In this document: positions 44,578 to 57,251 of the stretch, one piece after another
Numbering within the stretch: position 1 is the first letter of the stretch
How the letters are laid out: every line of letters starts with the position of its first letter
Origin: Merluccius polli
Taxonomy: Eukaryota > Chordata > Actinopteri > Gadiformes > Merlucciidae
NCBI GenBank assembly: GCA_030340625.1
Contig: JAOPHQ010004858.1
Location: 149,001 to 213,000, forward strand
DNA: 64,000 nucleotides
Direction of reading: 5' to 3'
Made by a program: the position numbers and the translations under genes
The notes under the pieces: model-generated
Seen by the model: only the letters and a program-made list of their open reading frames with translations
Databases searched by the model: none
Told to the model about the DNA's origin: nothing

Positions 44578-45194
44578 TAGGCCAAGTCCACATGTACCAA
44601 AACGATCTTTTTTTCCCCCATTTTCCCTGGCATCGTATCAAGAACATTTGCGTCCAAACGGATCCATCTCAATACGACTCAACACGCTACTTCATATTCC
44701 AGGCGTATAGGTGGCGCTGTTTCAGTTTTAGAAATTCACCGAAAACGGAGAGGAAGAGGCGGAGCATGCGCATAAAGCTTGAGCGCTGTATACAAATATA
44801 CATCGCGGTGGATGTAAAATGTGGCTTATGTGGTTGTCCATCAGACTTTTTTGCTTAGCGTGGTGGCACAGGAGCATAATATTTTGCGATAGCAACCCTA
44901 ATAGGCACAATATCTTCTCCAGCAGGAACACGAGCATGTAGTCTGCCATTGTTGTTGTTATGAGACGTCGTCTCGGGTTTACAAGAGGTTACGCTCGAGG
45001 GGTGTGGCGATGACATCATCGAAACGCAAGTATGCGTATTGGCCGTCCAAACGAACACTCAAGGGCTTCGTTTGTGAATTTTTTCACCCTGGGACCAGGT
45101 TTCAGAAAAGTTCGTTTGCAAGCAATGCGTTTACAGGATTCGTTTGGACGATCGGCCAAAACGATGCAAAACATCTGCGTTTAAACCAAAAAGC
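44578..45194. mobile_element. DNA transposon-like repeat
   Basis: The left part reads AGGCCAAGTCCACATGTACC; the right part has CGTTTACAGGATTCGTTTGG and AAAAAGCGTCTCCGTCC. The GTCCAAACG-type motif recurs in both orientations. It matches my recollection of a fish inverted-repeat element beginning 'ggcccagtccacac'. Ends and target duplication are not clear. Confidence 0.45.
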
Positions 45195-45280
45195 GTCTCC
45201 GTCCTCACAGCGCATTTCACCTACTAATAGCTGACCGATGGTTATGCCATTTCTAACCAATTACACTCAAATAAATGCTC
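45195..45280. repeat. MITE-like family, copy 3 (end fragment)
   Basis: CTCACAGCGCATTTCACCTA and CTAATAGCTGACCGATGGTT match the right part of the 35-kb copy (CTCACAGCACATTTCGC, CTAATCGCTGGCGGATGG). Confidence 0.5.
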
Positions 45281-46148
45281 TTAAACCGACACATGAATTG
45301 CAAATTAGGGATACTTTTTTCCCATTATTTTCCTAAGTTCTGTAAATGCAACAGTGCTGGCCACAAGCACAAACACAAATAACTCAGTATTCTTGTTGTA
45401 TGCCGAGGTGCTGCGAGTCTGGTCGAGTGAAACTTTTGTCTGCTCTGGTCTTGGATGAGGCTCAGGGAGACTAAGATAGCAATCTCTGGGATGGACAGCA
45501 GCGCCTACTCACTGCAGGGAGGTTGGCTTTTGCAATAATGACCTTCATAAATAACTGAATGCTGAAACAATTGAAAGATTTGCCAGTGTGCGAGACAATT
45601 TGTTTCGCTGTCATGTTATTGACGATATCGACTTTGCCACTCGACTTCCTTACCGATCAGGGAATTTTGTGTCTTTTATTTTGACAGTTGGCCTTCACAC
45701 ATTTCTATTCCACTTGAAGGCGATATCGCCAATGATTTTTCAGAAAATTGTCTTTGACCTTTTTCTCGTCTTCCCACCAGTGGCAGCAATAGGATGTTTG
45801 TGATTGGCCGTGTCTGATAGGTGTGTGTAGTCACAGCTCACGGTAGAAAATCGTTTCTATGACTTAAATCAAGACGACACAAACGCCCACGCTTTCTTGC
45901 TAGCACCTCCGATGCCTCGAAGTCACCAAGACCGCAGCACTGCTTGTGGTGTTAGAAGGGCGCTACTGATTGTCAAGACACCTCAAAATCTTAGCCAAAA
46001 CTTTTAAACTATTCTATTATTCATCAGACAAAATAATCTGTTGTTGAAAATCTGGATGACCTAGATCAGAGAAGATGGTCTATGTGATATCTAATTTTAA
46101 ATAATTGGTTAAATATACATTATACACTATATATACTGTATATATATA
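45281..46148. other. intergenic, no gene seen
   Basis: Unremarkable non-coding sequence that ends in an AT-rich stretch where the Tc1 element is inserted. Confidence 0.4.
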
Positions 46149-47365
46149 CACTCACCGGCCACTTTATTAGGTACACCTGTCCAACTGCTCGTTAACGCAA
46201 ATTTCTAATCAGCCAATCACATGGCAGCAACTCAATGCATTTAGGCATGTAGACATGGTCAGGACGATCTGCTGCAGTTCAAACCGAGCATCAGAATGGG
46301 GAAGAAAGGTGATTTAAGTGACTTTGAACGTGGCATGGTTGTTGGTGCCAGACAGGCTGGTCTGAGTATTTCAGAGACTGCTGATCTACTGGGATTTTCA
46401 CGCACAACCATCTCTAGGGTTTACAGAGAATGGTCCGAAAAAGAGAAAATATCCAGTGAGCGGCAGTTCTGTGGGCGCAAATGCCTTGTTGATGCTAGAG
46501 GTCAGAGGAGAATGGCCAGGCTGGTTCGAGCTGATAGAAAGGCAACTGTAACTTAAATAACCACTCGTTACAACAGAGGTATGCAGAAGAGCATCTCTGA
46601 ACGCACAACACGTCGAACCTTGAGGCGGATGGGCTACAGCAGCAGAAGACCACACCGGGTGCCACTCCTGTCAGCTAAGAACAGGAAACTGAGGCTACAA
46701 TTCGCACAGGCTCACCAAAATTGGACAATCGAAGATTGGAAAAACGTTGCCTGGTCTGATGAGTCTCGATTTCTGCTGCGACATTCGGATGGTAGGGTCA
46801 GAATTTGGCGTCAACAACATGAAAGCATGGATCCATCCTGCCTTGTATCAACGGTTCAGGCTGGTGGTGGTGGTGTAATGGTGTGGGGGATATTTTCCTG
46901 GCACACTTTGGGCTTATTAGTACCAATTGAGCATTGTGTCAAAGCCACAGACTACCTGAGTATTGTTGCTGACCATGTCCATCCCTTTATGACCACAGTG
47001 TACCCATCTTCTGATGGCTACTTCCAGCAGGATAACGCGCCATGTCATAAAGCGCGAATCATCTCAGACTGGTTTCTTGAACATGACAATGAGTTCACTG
47101 TACTCAAATGGCCTCCACAGTCACCAGATCTCAATCCAATAGAGCACCTTTGGGATGTGGTGGAACGGGAGATTCGCATCATGGATGTGCAGCCGACAAA
47201 TCTGCAGCAACTGCGTGATGCTATCATGTCAATATGGACCAAACTCTCTGAGGAATGTTTCCAGTACCTTGTTGAATCTGTGCCACGAAGGATTAAGGCA
47301 GTTCTGAAGGCAAAAGGGGGTCCAACCCGGTACTAGCAAGGTGTACCTAATAAAGTGGCCGGTGA

Positions 47366-47368
<3 letters not shown>
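46149..47368 (+). mobile_element. Tc1/mariner transposon, 1220 bp, nearly intact
   Basis: The terminal inverted repeats CACTCACCGGCCACTTTATT-AGGTACACC occur at both ends (inverted at 47340-47368). TA is duplicated at 46147-46148 and 47369-47370. The element sits in an AT microsatellite. It is full length for the family and carries a transposase gene with a single stop. Confidence 0.95.
46296..47336 (+). pseudogene. Tc1 transposase with one nonsense codon
   Basis: The 346-codon frame is continuous except for TAA at 46554-46556, where the context suggests an original CAA (Gln). The N-terminal paired-like helix-turn-helix is at about residues 1-55 (MGKKGDLSDFERGMVVGARQ, SETADLLGFSRTTISRVYRE). 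The DDE catalytic core follows the stop: first Asp in AWSDESRF, second Asp in YFQQDNAPCHKA, and the Glu in SPDLNPIEHLWD. No frameshift is seen. The stop separates the DNA-binding domain from the catalytic domain, so this copy should be inactive; re-start at the ATG at 46581 would give a catalytic fragment only. Confidence 0.93.
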
Positions 47369-47410
<42 letters not shown>

Positions 47411-47936
47411 CACACACACACACACATGTGTTTTTGGTCTGCTTTGCTCTGGTTTTCAATTGATTCAAGCTGCCACACTTCAATGTGAACGCACAGCTAA
47501 ACAGAAATGTCGCGATACAAAGCGATGCTTTTTCTCCGTCATTGCTAATCTATTGTGCAACACTGAGGGTCTTTGTCAGGACTGCAGATTGACTTGTGGG
47601 CTGATGATATAATAGTAGATGAATCTCTCTCTCTCTCTCTCTCCTTGCTTCACTGGGATATCAGCTCAGGAAAGCATGAAATTGAGTGTAGTTTTATGAT
47701 GACCAAGAGCAAACACCTGCCGATTAGAAAGTCAACCAGCCAAAGAGTCTAATTAGGTTCATCTCCTCCCTTGCTGTGCATGTAGGACTCTGTATAGGAG
47801 CACTTAGTGGGTTTTTAGTGATGAACAGGGAGAACCGCGAGAACGCAATACAAACCATCAAAAAAATTAAATGGAGCAAAGGGGGCATTCCAGTCAGAGG
47901 AGAGACGCAGGAGAGAGAAATGTCTTTGGCAGAGCC

Positions 47937-47972
<36 letters not shown>

Positions 47973-50380
47973 TCCACTGATCGACATGAAGAAAAAGGCC
48001 TTGCACATCGTGGAGGGTGAGAAGATGAAGAGAGAAGATTTGTGGAGCAGGACAGAACATAACGGCCCCTGAAGGTCCGTCGGTCAGACCGTAATTAAGA
48101 GGCGGGAAGGAATGAACCACAACGAGACTTTTAATCGACAACATGACTAACCTTACGATAGAAACGCTGTGTTTTTTTTGGCCTGACTAACGGCCATGCA
48201 AGAGAAGTAATAAGAATCAGCAGAATAAGTATGGCACAAAAACAAACATCAGCTACAATTTGTAACTTCAAATGTAATTTCAAACAAAGCACACGCAATG
48301 ATCCAATTAATGGCAATATACCTTAATATAACTAATCTATCAGCCTCTAGAAACTACCCTGGAACTTGCTGTGATTTACGAGACTTGAGTTTGTGGTCCT
48401 TGAGGACTGCGTGTACTGGGTTTTGAAACAGTGTGTTGCTTGTTTGTAGGCTACACTGTACAATGAAAAGTGGAATGAAAGGAGACTGCTATCTATGGCA
48501 GTAATACTAAATATTGTGATCAATATTCAAGTGCACCACTCCATTCATGACCGAACGAAAAGCCCAGAACAGGAGTGTTTACCGAACGTATTATGTGGCT
48601 GCGGTTGGTTGAAATATTATTATTTTTAAAATGTCAACAGTGATAAACTAGGGGAGGAGAAGGAGAGGAGAAGGGGGTTAGACGTATTCCCTAAGGGGGT
48701 TCTGTTCCAGCTCCATCCCTCCCAGGGATGCAGCCAAGTATGAGGAAGTTAGCAGCTGGCGTTTCCTACTCCCACATCCCCAGGGACATCAGGGCCAAAA
48801 CCCCTTCAGACAGTCACGTGAGCTAACACATTTTTTTTCTTTTTTCCAAAATTAAACTTCAACCAAATTAAATGCACTCTGATTCTCAGAGGAGTGAGGG
48901 GGTGGGGTGGGGGTTGGGGAGAAGAACAGGGTTTAATATCTAGCAAAAAAAAACCCTGGTTGTCTGATAACACCAGTGAGACATCTCACCACGGCAATAT
49001 ATAATGACTATAGCAACAAGCTTATCTAAAGACTAATGCTAATGTGTGAGCCCCGGCCCTAATCAGCGTCCGAGCTCAAGACAGATAGACAAGTATGGAG
49101 GCAAGGACGAACACAATGACCCACCCAAACAGGCTGTCGCTTGGCTTCTCCTGGCTAAACACCTGGACCTGGCTCAAGAACCTTTCCTGCAGCCTGGGAA
49201 CTTCTAGTCGTGTGAGCTGGAAACATGATAGTCCATGATGCCACCACAGGACACAAGCTCGGAGCCCACTATGTAAAAGAACTGGCCGGTGAATGCGCTG
49301 TCACTTCATCCGAAATGTCAGATCGCTGGATGTTAGGCCGATATATTGGGGGGACAAAATTAGCTCTCTTTGAACATCGGTGGGGACATGTCCCCCGGTC
49401 CCCCCAGGGAATTTTGTCACTGCGTTACAATGACACACAGTGACACCTCTGTTGGACATAGAGTTGGTATAAGTTCCTGCACCATATGACTGAGAAAGCT
49501 TCTGGTTCATGCCAAGATGAGAAGTCACTCATGACTGTATTGATTTTCTTCCCTTCTTGATTACAAGGCAAATGATAGACTGAACTTCCTGGATTGGGCT
49601 GATTCACTACGGCTTCTCCCAGAAGTGTTTGAGCACAGCCAGAAGAAAGTCAAGAAATACAGAGGAAAATGGTTGTCTGGTTGTCCCTTTTCCTCTCATT
49701 GTCTCTTTTCCTCATAGTAGATGTCTCCAAGTAACTTCTCCTTTTCAGTCGCACATTTTACAACACCATGTAAATTCCATGCTTGTGGTTTGTGAGATCC
49801 TCTCGTTACAATCTCCATTTTGAAAGAGGATCTGCTTCTCCTATCCCGGACTCAAGCGGTCCGACCGCCAGCACCAACACTGGCAAGGTGAAACCCTGAG
49901 AGTTCTTCATAGTGAAAAAAAGGAGACACGTGAACAAGGGTTGTGAGTATTTGTTATATCAACCGACACTTGCAGACACTCTGTCTGCAACTACACAACA
50001 CTCAATGCTTTTCTTTCCCACCTCTATCTTTGTCAAAACGCAGCTGAAATAGAAAGCGTGCAGTGGGGTGCTTCCAATATGTTTCCCGTAAGTACTTATT
50101 GAGTTCAACTCTAATCCATTGTATGTGAACACCTAATCGACATAGTGTTGCGGTGTAAGAGAAGGGTGCCAATGTCAATATATTGACAATAGTCTGACTC
50201 CGGCTGCCTCACTGTAAGACAGAAGAGGCTTACAGTTCAGGAAATGGGGGATTTTTAAAATCCATTCACCATACGGTAATTACCAGCATGCAATGCAGAT
50301 AATGAGGTTGAATGGGCAGCTCACAAAAGACTCCAAGTCGCAGCGTTTCTTTTTCTAGTGGCGCTTTCCGCAAAATGTAA
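47369..50380. other. intergenic, no gene seen
   Basis: It holds CT (47627-47642) and TG (47938-47967) microsatellites and a short G/C-arm repeat near 49340-49425 (GGGGACATGTCCCCC). I recognised no exon or RNA gene. Confidence 0.4.
47370..47427. repeat. (TA)n followed by (CA)n
   Basis: A compound microsatellite immediately after the Tc1 element. Confidence 0.95.
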
Positions 50381-50474
50381 TCTGGAAGAAATACAGTATG
50401 CCAGTCAGGGGTGGCTGCTCAATGCCATCGCATTGAGCAGCCACCTCTGACTGGCATACTGTATTTCTTCCAGA
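50381..50474 (+). other. 45-bp near-perfect inverted repeat (hairpin)
   Basis: The left arm 50381-50425 and right arm 50430-50474 are complementary at 44 of 45 positions around a 4-nt loop (CATC). The single mismatch would be a G-U pair in a plus-strand RNA. The arm starts TCTGGAAGAAATACAGTATG. It has no similarity to the other repeats in the window that I can see. Confidence 0.95.
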
Positions 50475-51539
50475 GCTAGAGAGATCATGTGGTCATTTGG
50501 TGCACTAATGGTGTCCCTTATTAAATGACATACATATCTGACCTACACAACTGATGTGTCGACATCTCCATCAACAGTGTTGCGCTGATTTATCAAGGGA
50601 TTTTATCATCTAGTCCTAGTAAATATACTGATCTAATGTATACATGTCGATTTCTAGTCCCTCTCTAGCGATCGTTGTTTGTTAAGTTGGACCAAATTCT
50701 CAGAACCAAGATTGAAGGATCCTGTGTGATTTAATGCTGACATATAACTAACATACTTAAAAGTATGTTAAAACCACTGCCAGATGAAAGGGTAAACAAT
50801 ATGGAGTGTGCATGTTCATATGCACAGGGGACTGATCACGTATCATGTGTATGTGCATGTTTGTGGTTAACATGGATAACATGCAAGCATATGGTCTCAA
50901 AACAGGATTGCGAGCGGGGGCGACATGCGTGGTACATTCAGCATCGAACTCGATCTCTTGGGGGGTGGAAAGACAAATAGTTAATGTGGAGGAAAATGTA
51001 GAAGTGAAACAGCCCTAACAAAATGGCAACCTACGAAAATAAATGGATCATGACGATATTGTCCTGGTAACAAATGACCCAATGTTAGATTAAAGTGCTG
51101 GAAAGTGGAGACAGCTTTGTGTATCGTAATAGATGGCCTCACATTGGTAATGTGCGAGTGAGATATTTAGGACATGAAGCCATTGAGAAAATATTGAAGC
51201 CGTAATAAGCCGAAATCTCGAGGCGAATCTCGAATGTGAAGAGTTTTGTTTCTTTAGTTACAGTAAAGTTCAACTGATGTTTTTTAAAAATAGGGCGCTG
51301 ACGACTGGGTCATCTTATCCTGATCCTGTTTACTAGGTGAATAATGCAGGCCACTGTGTTGTAAAAGGTTGGTTGGAACAGATCAGATCAATTCTGTAAA
51401 CCCCAACCACTTGCTATCTTCTGCTTTGAGGACTTGGTTGTGTTCTGGTCACAGGAAACGGGGGAAACTCAATTAATTTGTGTTTGTATTCAGCAAAAAG
51501 AAAGATACGATTTTGCTGCATTGAATTCTGATTCTAATA
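50475..51539. other. intergenic, no gene seen
   Basis: AT-rich single-copy-looking sequence without recognised features. Confidence 0.4.
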
Positions 51540-51817
51540 GGGCTTGTACATCGTGGCGTCACATTGCAATGACCGCCGCCATTTTGGGAGCATAGGGAGC
51601 GCTGGAATATTATTTTTATGTTGGTAGTAATGCTTTTTTGGTCATTGTTTAGTAATTCATCGTGAAATTATTTGTCATTATGGGGAAGACATTGGTGTGT
51701 TTTTAAACTGCCAGTGTTTCTCATGCGAGACGTTACAGTACAATTATCTTGAGTCCTCTCAATATGGCGGAGTATCACCAACCAAAATTCCCATGATGCA
51801 TTCTGATGTACAAGCCC
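51540..51817. mobile_element. MITE with TA target site
   Basis: The ends GGGCTTGTACATC and (inverted) GGGCTTGTACATC are perfect inverted repeats, flanked by TA at 51538-51539 and 51818-51819. It is 278 bp long with no coding capacity. This suggests a Tc1/mariner-related or similar family. Confidence 0.75.
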
Positions 51818-52338
51818 TATTGGATTTTGGATACTGGATAAATATCCCACATGAAGAACATCCAGGCATTTATAACTTGTGTTGCATCGGTTTGATCAAA
51901 TCACTGTAAAGGGTCGGTTTGGACAGCACACTAGGCTGACCCTGAACATTGGTCATGATGTAGTTGACATAACAGAGTTGTTCTGATTCTCTTTTCGGGT
52001 CGGATTATGCTGAAGGAATCTGCTCTTTGAAACCAGCCTGTGGCTCCTTCTTTTCATCTGCCGTTTCTATTGCGGACCTACAGAGCCTTAAAAAGATCCT
52101 AGAGGGAAGGAGTCTAAGGGTTTTAAAAATGAACAAATCAAGTGAAATCCATCAAATCCATTGATGACATGACACTGAGTGATACAATTTCCTATGTGTA
52201 ATGGAATTTTGTCATTATGTTAGATGTCAATGGAAATGCCACCAGTAATAACTGCTCAGTGCTCCCACCAGAAGGGAGGTGACATCAGAAATTGTCTGCT
52301 TTCCGAATCGTTGACATGAAATTTAAAGCTTCACAAAG

Positions 52339-52379
<41 letters not shown>

Positions 52380-52442
52380 CAGAGAGAGAGATGGACTCTC
52401 TCCAAATGCCAGAGATAATTTTCCATTGTCAGCCTTTCTCTC

Positions 52443-52679
52443 TCACACACACACGGACGTGCACACACACACACACACACACATGCGTGCACACACACAC
52501 ACGGATGTGCGCGCACACACACACACACACACACGGATGTGCGCGCGCACACACACACAGATGTGCGCACGCACACACACCCACCCACCCACGCACACAC
52601 ACACACAGATGTGCGAACACACACACACCCACGCACACACACACACACCCACGCACACACACACACACACACACACACA
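52443..52679. repeat. compound CA/CG microsatellite, 237 bp
   Basis: CA runs interrupted by repeated GGATGTGCGCG and CCCACGC blocks, indicating higher-order duplication of an interrupted microsatellite. Confidence 0.95.
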
Positions 52680-55600
52680 ACTTGTCTGACCTTGGTGCAT
52701 TGCTACTGGGTTTGGGTGAGGAGTGGTGGTGGGGGGGGGGGGGGGGGGGGGGGCAGCCAGATGTTGACATTGTGAATAATATAGTGGCAGGCCCAGATCA
52801 CTATTAGCATTCAAATGGCTCTTGTCTTTATTTATGTGGTCTGTGTCCTGGGATGACATGAACCGTTTCACTCCCGAGTCAGAGGGAAGATTCGCGATTC
52901 AAGGAAACCATCAATATGTGATACATTTCCCAATTGAATGTGCGCGTGGAACGGTGCTATCTGGGATGTGGCTGGCAGATGGACCTCAGGGGTAGTAGGC
53001 CTAGCAGGTATTAAAAAAAACCTTGATCTGCAATTTCCCACACTTTGTAGTGACGGGCTCGGTTGCAGACGTCCAAACTGTTTTTTGCCGACGTTAAATG
53101 TGAGGCAGATTATGTTGTTAAGGTTTGTGTCACGCTGCCTTTTAAGTCTCCCACCGATAAAATTCTAATTAACTTCCGTCCTCCTGAGTGACAAGAGACG
53201 GCAGGCAGTGGCGATGTCAGGGCCTTGTGATGAGCCTACATATGTATGCTGCCCTTGGTGCCTTGATCAACTAACTCAAAGGGGAAGGCTCGGCCGGAGG
53301 TGTAGGCCTACTCCCCTGCGAACACACTGGAGATTCACCTGCAAATCTACATTTAAAAAAAGGGGAAATGTCTGACTGTTGGAACAACACAAAAGGTCGA
53401 TAGGTTAGCTGTATTGCAAACCAACACACACACACACACACACACACACACCTGTGCCATCTAATCAAACCGAGATAGCTGCACCTGAGCGTGAGCGGGC
53501 ATAAGCATGAGTTGGGTTGATCACTGGCTTTTTTCGGTTGTAAACACGGCACAAAAATGCGCAATGAGTCCAACCTTGTAACAGACGGTAATGAAGGAAT
53601 CCAATCTCAGTAACGCATCAGTCCTTGCCCTCCTCCCTCCATTCTCACTCAACACACGCCTCCACACACACAATGGAGAGGAGCGGGAGAATTAACTGAA
53701 AATCAGTATTCCTGCTCGGGCTCGGCCATGATGCAGAAACGCACGGGTCTGACTCCGGATACATGCTTCCATGTCACTGCAGGCATTATAACAAGCATAT
53801 CTGGGTGCCCCAGCTGTGACTGCCTCAGTCTCTCGCAGTCTTATCTTCCGAGAAGCCCTGTTTTTTTTCTTTCCCCACTCTCACTTCTTGTTTTCCTTCG
53901 TTTTATTCGGGTCCTACACCCTCCAAAAAACAGTGAAGCATAGGCTAGTATTTAATGCTTCGGTAGTGTCATTACTCGCTCGCTTCTCCGGCGGTTATTT
54001 AAGAACCAAGAACATCACAGGTTTTGAAAGGGCAGGAACTAAGGCACTTGTACCTTTGATAGGATTTTCTTTAGACGGCGTTAAGTTGCAAAAGGCCTTG
54101 CTTTCAGGCACGGAGAGATAAAAAGATCAGGTAGCGGTGTTTTACGTTCGCTTTAATCTCCCAACATGTGTGCAGCGTGGGATGAATGATTCTGTTGGAT
54201 TTCTGTTGGAGTTCAGTTAACAAGCCCTGAAAACTATCTCCAAAATCTCTTCTGAGAAGATGAGACAAGAAGGACGTGATGATGAGAGAAGAAGAGACAG
54301 GGGCGGGTGTTTCTGACTGTGGGTGGCCATGCGGTTTCCGCACAAAATGAAAAACAAAGAAAGACAAACATGAACAAAATGTTTCCGCTGAACCGCTAAC
54401 CGTGTTGGGAGCGATAAGCCATACGAACAGAGCACATAAAACCTCCACCCTAACTCGGGCCCACCATACGGAAGTGAACATTTGATCTTATCTTTTTGCG
54501 CGACAACATTTGAAACAAGATGGGATTGATTTCACGGAGTCAATTACTTTAATAATATAAAATCTGAAAACAAAATAGGGGAAATTCAACCAGGGAGACC
54601 TCAAACGAAGAAGCCACCGTGCCACGGAAATCAATTATGCCAAGGAACATGGGGGTCTTTTTCGCCAGCGCTGCACGTGGTCCGGTGCTCTCCGAGTCAC
54701 GACGCATGATACTCCTCCACGGCAGCAACAACAACAGGTCTGACAGAGACGATGCCTTCAATGACATGACTAATTATAGACGATCAATTCAGAGAGCAGG
54801 TGGATTAGCATCTGATGGTTTACAAAGCGTGAAACGCGCTCCTGTAGGCAGCAAAGAGCCGCAGCTGTAGCTGTGCGCACGCCGCATGGGCGGCCAGACA
54901 GGGGCCATCTTGGAGAGCAACACCACATGACGGAAGAAACCTTTACCCAAATATTACTCACGGTAAACGAAGAGACAAATACATTCAGGCACATTCACAA
55001 TATACAAGCTAGGCTACCATGTCGTTCCGACCGCTGGTTGACATTTTTCTTGTTAATATAACCACACAACCTACGCATGTCAGATCATATCTTGTCAATT
55101 ATTGTGTGGCATATTTTTTGAAATGGAAAGATTGTGAGCAGGCTACTGTAAGTACCGCCATGTTGTCATCAGGCCGTGGTGAGTACTGCCGCCGCCATGT
55201 TGTCATCTGAGGTGACTCCTGGGGACACAGCGCCCCCTGCTGGCCCCTGGAAACGAGGCCCCCGGTACACAAGAAATCAAATGAAATGCCATGATGGCCA
55301 TGTTGTGTATGATGAGATGAGTGCTGCCAATGTTGATTATAAGGCAGAAAACAGACATCGACTTTGTGTCTCTCGTCGTCTCTTACATCTTTACTGACTT
55401 TTGAATAAAGTATTTAAAAGGCCTACAAAGCATCTGAAGTATGAAACGCTTCATATGAATAATTTCTTTCTGGGCTTGATCTCTTCTGGGCTATATTGAT
55501 TCAGACAAAAACAGCTTTCTCCTTCCAAGCTTTGGGAAAGAGAAACTGGACGAACAAGATGGATGTTCGCCTTGACTGTTTAGCGATTCAAAACTATTAA

Positions 55601-56127
55601 AATAAATGAATGTATCTGTTAAAAGAGAGAATTGGAGACGGCTGTCCACGTGGATGCCTCCAACAGCGGGGAAGATAATATATAATTATATATTATTTAC
55701 ATTATCATAGTAGCCTATTTACGTCATTCAATGTCAATGTCACGATTTAATGTGAAAAGTACTATTTTCATTATTTTACGTCAGGATAAATATTTTATTC
55801 TACAATCTGTTTTAATGCCTCGAAAGCTTTCATGTGGAAAATCAGGAACACCTCTTTCAAATAGAGAGCCATGAAAAATATGATCACCTATTTACATATG
55901 ATAATTTCTTGTTTATGCGGGTATCGTTTCACTAAGCTGCTCGAATGACAGAATACATTGAGCATGTATTGATATAAAAGGGTTATTACAAAGTAATCAA
56001 TATGTAATGCATGCATGCTGAATAGAATATGAATGGCAAATTGGCTTTTGAGAAAATAAAGCAGGTTAGTCCTCTGAACCTTGTGCCAAAAGCTCATTGA
56101 AATTCCTTTCATTAACACTATGAGAGG

Positions 56128-56199
56128 GGGGGAGAGAGAGAGGGAGAAAGATAGAGAGCGAGAGAGGGAGAGAGATGGAGAGAGAAAGAGGGAGAAAGA

Positions 56200-56238
<39 letters not shown>

Positions 56239-56252
56239 GGAGAGAGAGAGAT
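56128..56252. repeat. GA-rich simple repeat
   Basis: About 125 bp of GA/GGGA units with interruptions. Confidence 0.9.
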
Positions 56253-57065
56253 AATATTATAAAGAATAATAATCTCTAATTTGTGCGCAAAGGAAGTGAG
56301 AGTGGAAAAGGTGTTAAGTGTGCAATTCAGTGATTTGAAAGGTTATGATAAGCAGACATGATCAATTATCCTGAAATAAATCACAAGGACAAAGTGAAAC
56401 AAGTTCAGTATTTGGCCATTTATTTACACATTATTTTACCGAACAAAGCTTTCCTCACAACCCTTTCAATATGATACTTTTTTGCTTTTCTTGTGGAAAA
56501 ATCTCTTGAATCTTCAAATCTATCCATTCAAACCCCTGATAAGTGCTCGTCAACGTGGCCTCCATCATTTATTTTTAAATAAAATTCAAATCATTTTCTT
56601 GAGCATTACTCCCAGGCTACGACATAAAAGGCACCACGACATAATATGAATACCACGGATCGACAACAAACGCCAGTTAGCACAGATCTCAGCGTGGAGA
56701 AAGCCTAGAAGCGAGACCCCCCCCCCCCCACCCCCACCCACGTCAAGCCATAATGCATGACTCAGTGACTCACACCCCTCGTCTCAGAAAAGTCCAGGAA
56801 ATAACTCTGAAAAACAAACCTTTGCATTAGTAAAAACCTACAGGAGTATTGTTTCTTTTTGCGAAAAACTCCCTGGTGCATGCACATCCCTTACGCTTTG
56901 TACAAATATGGAATACTTAACATGATATATACTTTCTCAACCATACCCCTCTCACTCACAAGCTGAAAAATAACACAAAGTAGGGTACAAGCTAAATGAG
57001 TAACCCGTTGGCTGCTTTCTAGGGACAATGCGCTGGGAAGTCGATGTCCGTCCGGGCCGTGGCTG

Positions 57066-57074
57066 TTGCTGCCG

Positions 57075-57136
<62 letters not shown>

Positions 57137-57167
57137 GCCGCCACCGCCGCCACCGCCGCCGCTGCCA
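57066..57167. repeat. lmo7: GCC/ACC trinucleotide repeat in lmo7 3' UTR
   Basis: About 34 triplets, GGC-rich on the lmo7 transcript strand, beginning about 60 bp after the lmo7 stop codon. Reading frames through it encode long Gly or Pro runs, but it lies outside the coding sequence. Confidence 0.9.
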
Positions 57168-57228
57168 TGCTCATGGGTTGTTGTCAAAAGTAGTCTCTTC
57201 GTCAATCTGGTGGAGCATCACTGCCACC

Positions 57229-57251
57229 TCACATGGAGGTTGGCTGGCCGG
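57229..57251 (-). CDS. lmo7: lmo7 terminal coding exon
   Basis: After the acceptor GCGGACAG it encodes (T)GQPTSM and TGA (57231-57229). It is recognised by its phase and by similarity to the conserved LMO7 C-terminus. The exon is only 23 coding bases. Confidence 0.75.

Larger units (their letters stand above)
51818..57228. other. intergenic and probable lmo7 3' untranslated region
   Basis: Non-coding. It holds GA (52348-52392), CA/CG-rich (52443-52679), G-run (52728-52753), CA (53423-53452) and GA-rich (56128-56252) simple repeats, and a C run (56720-56729). On the minus strand AATAAA occurs at 56568-56573 and 56419-56424, so the lmo7 transcript may end about 0.7-0.8 kb after its stop. A stretch at 54690-54830 containing CTAATTATAG is a possible conserved element. 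Confidence 0.45.
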
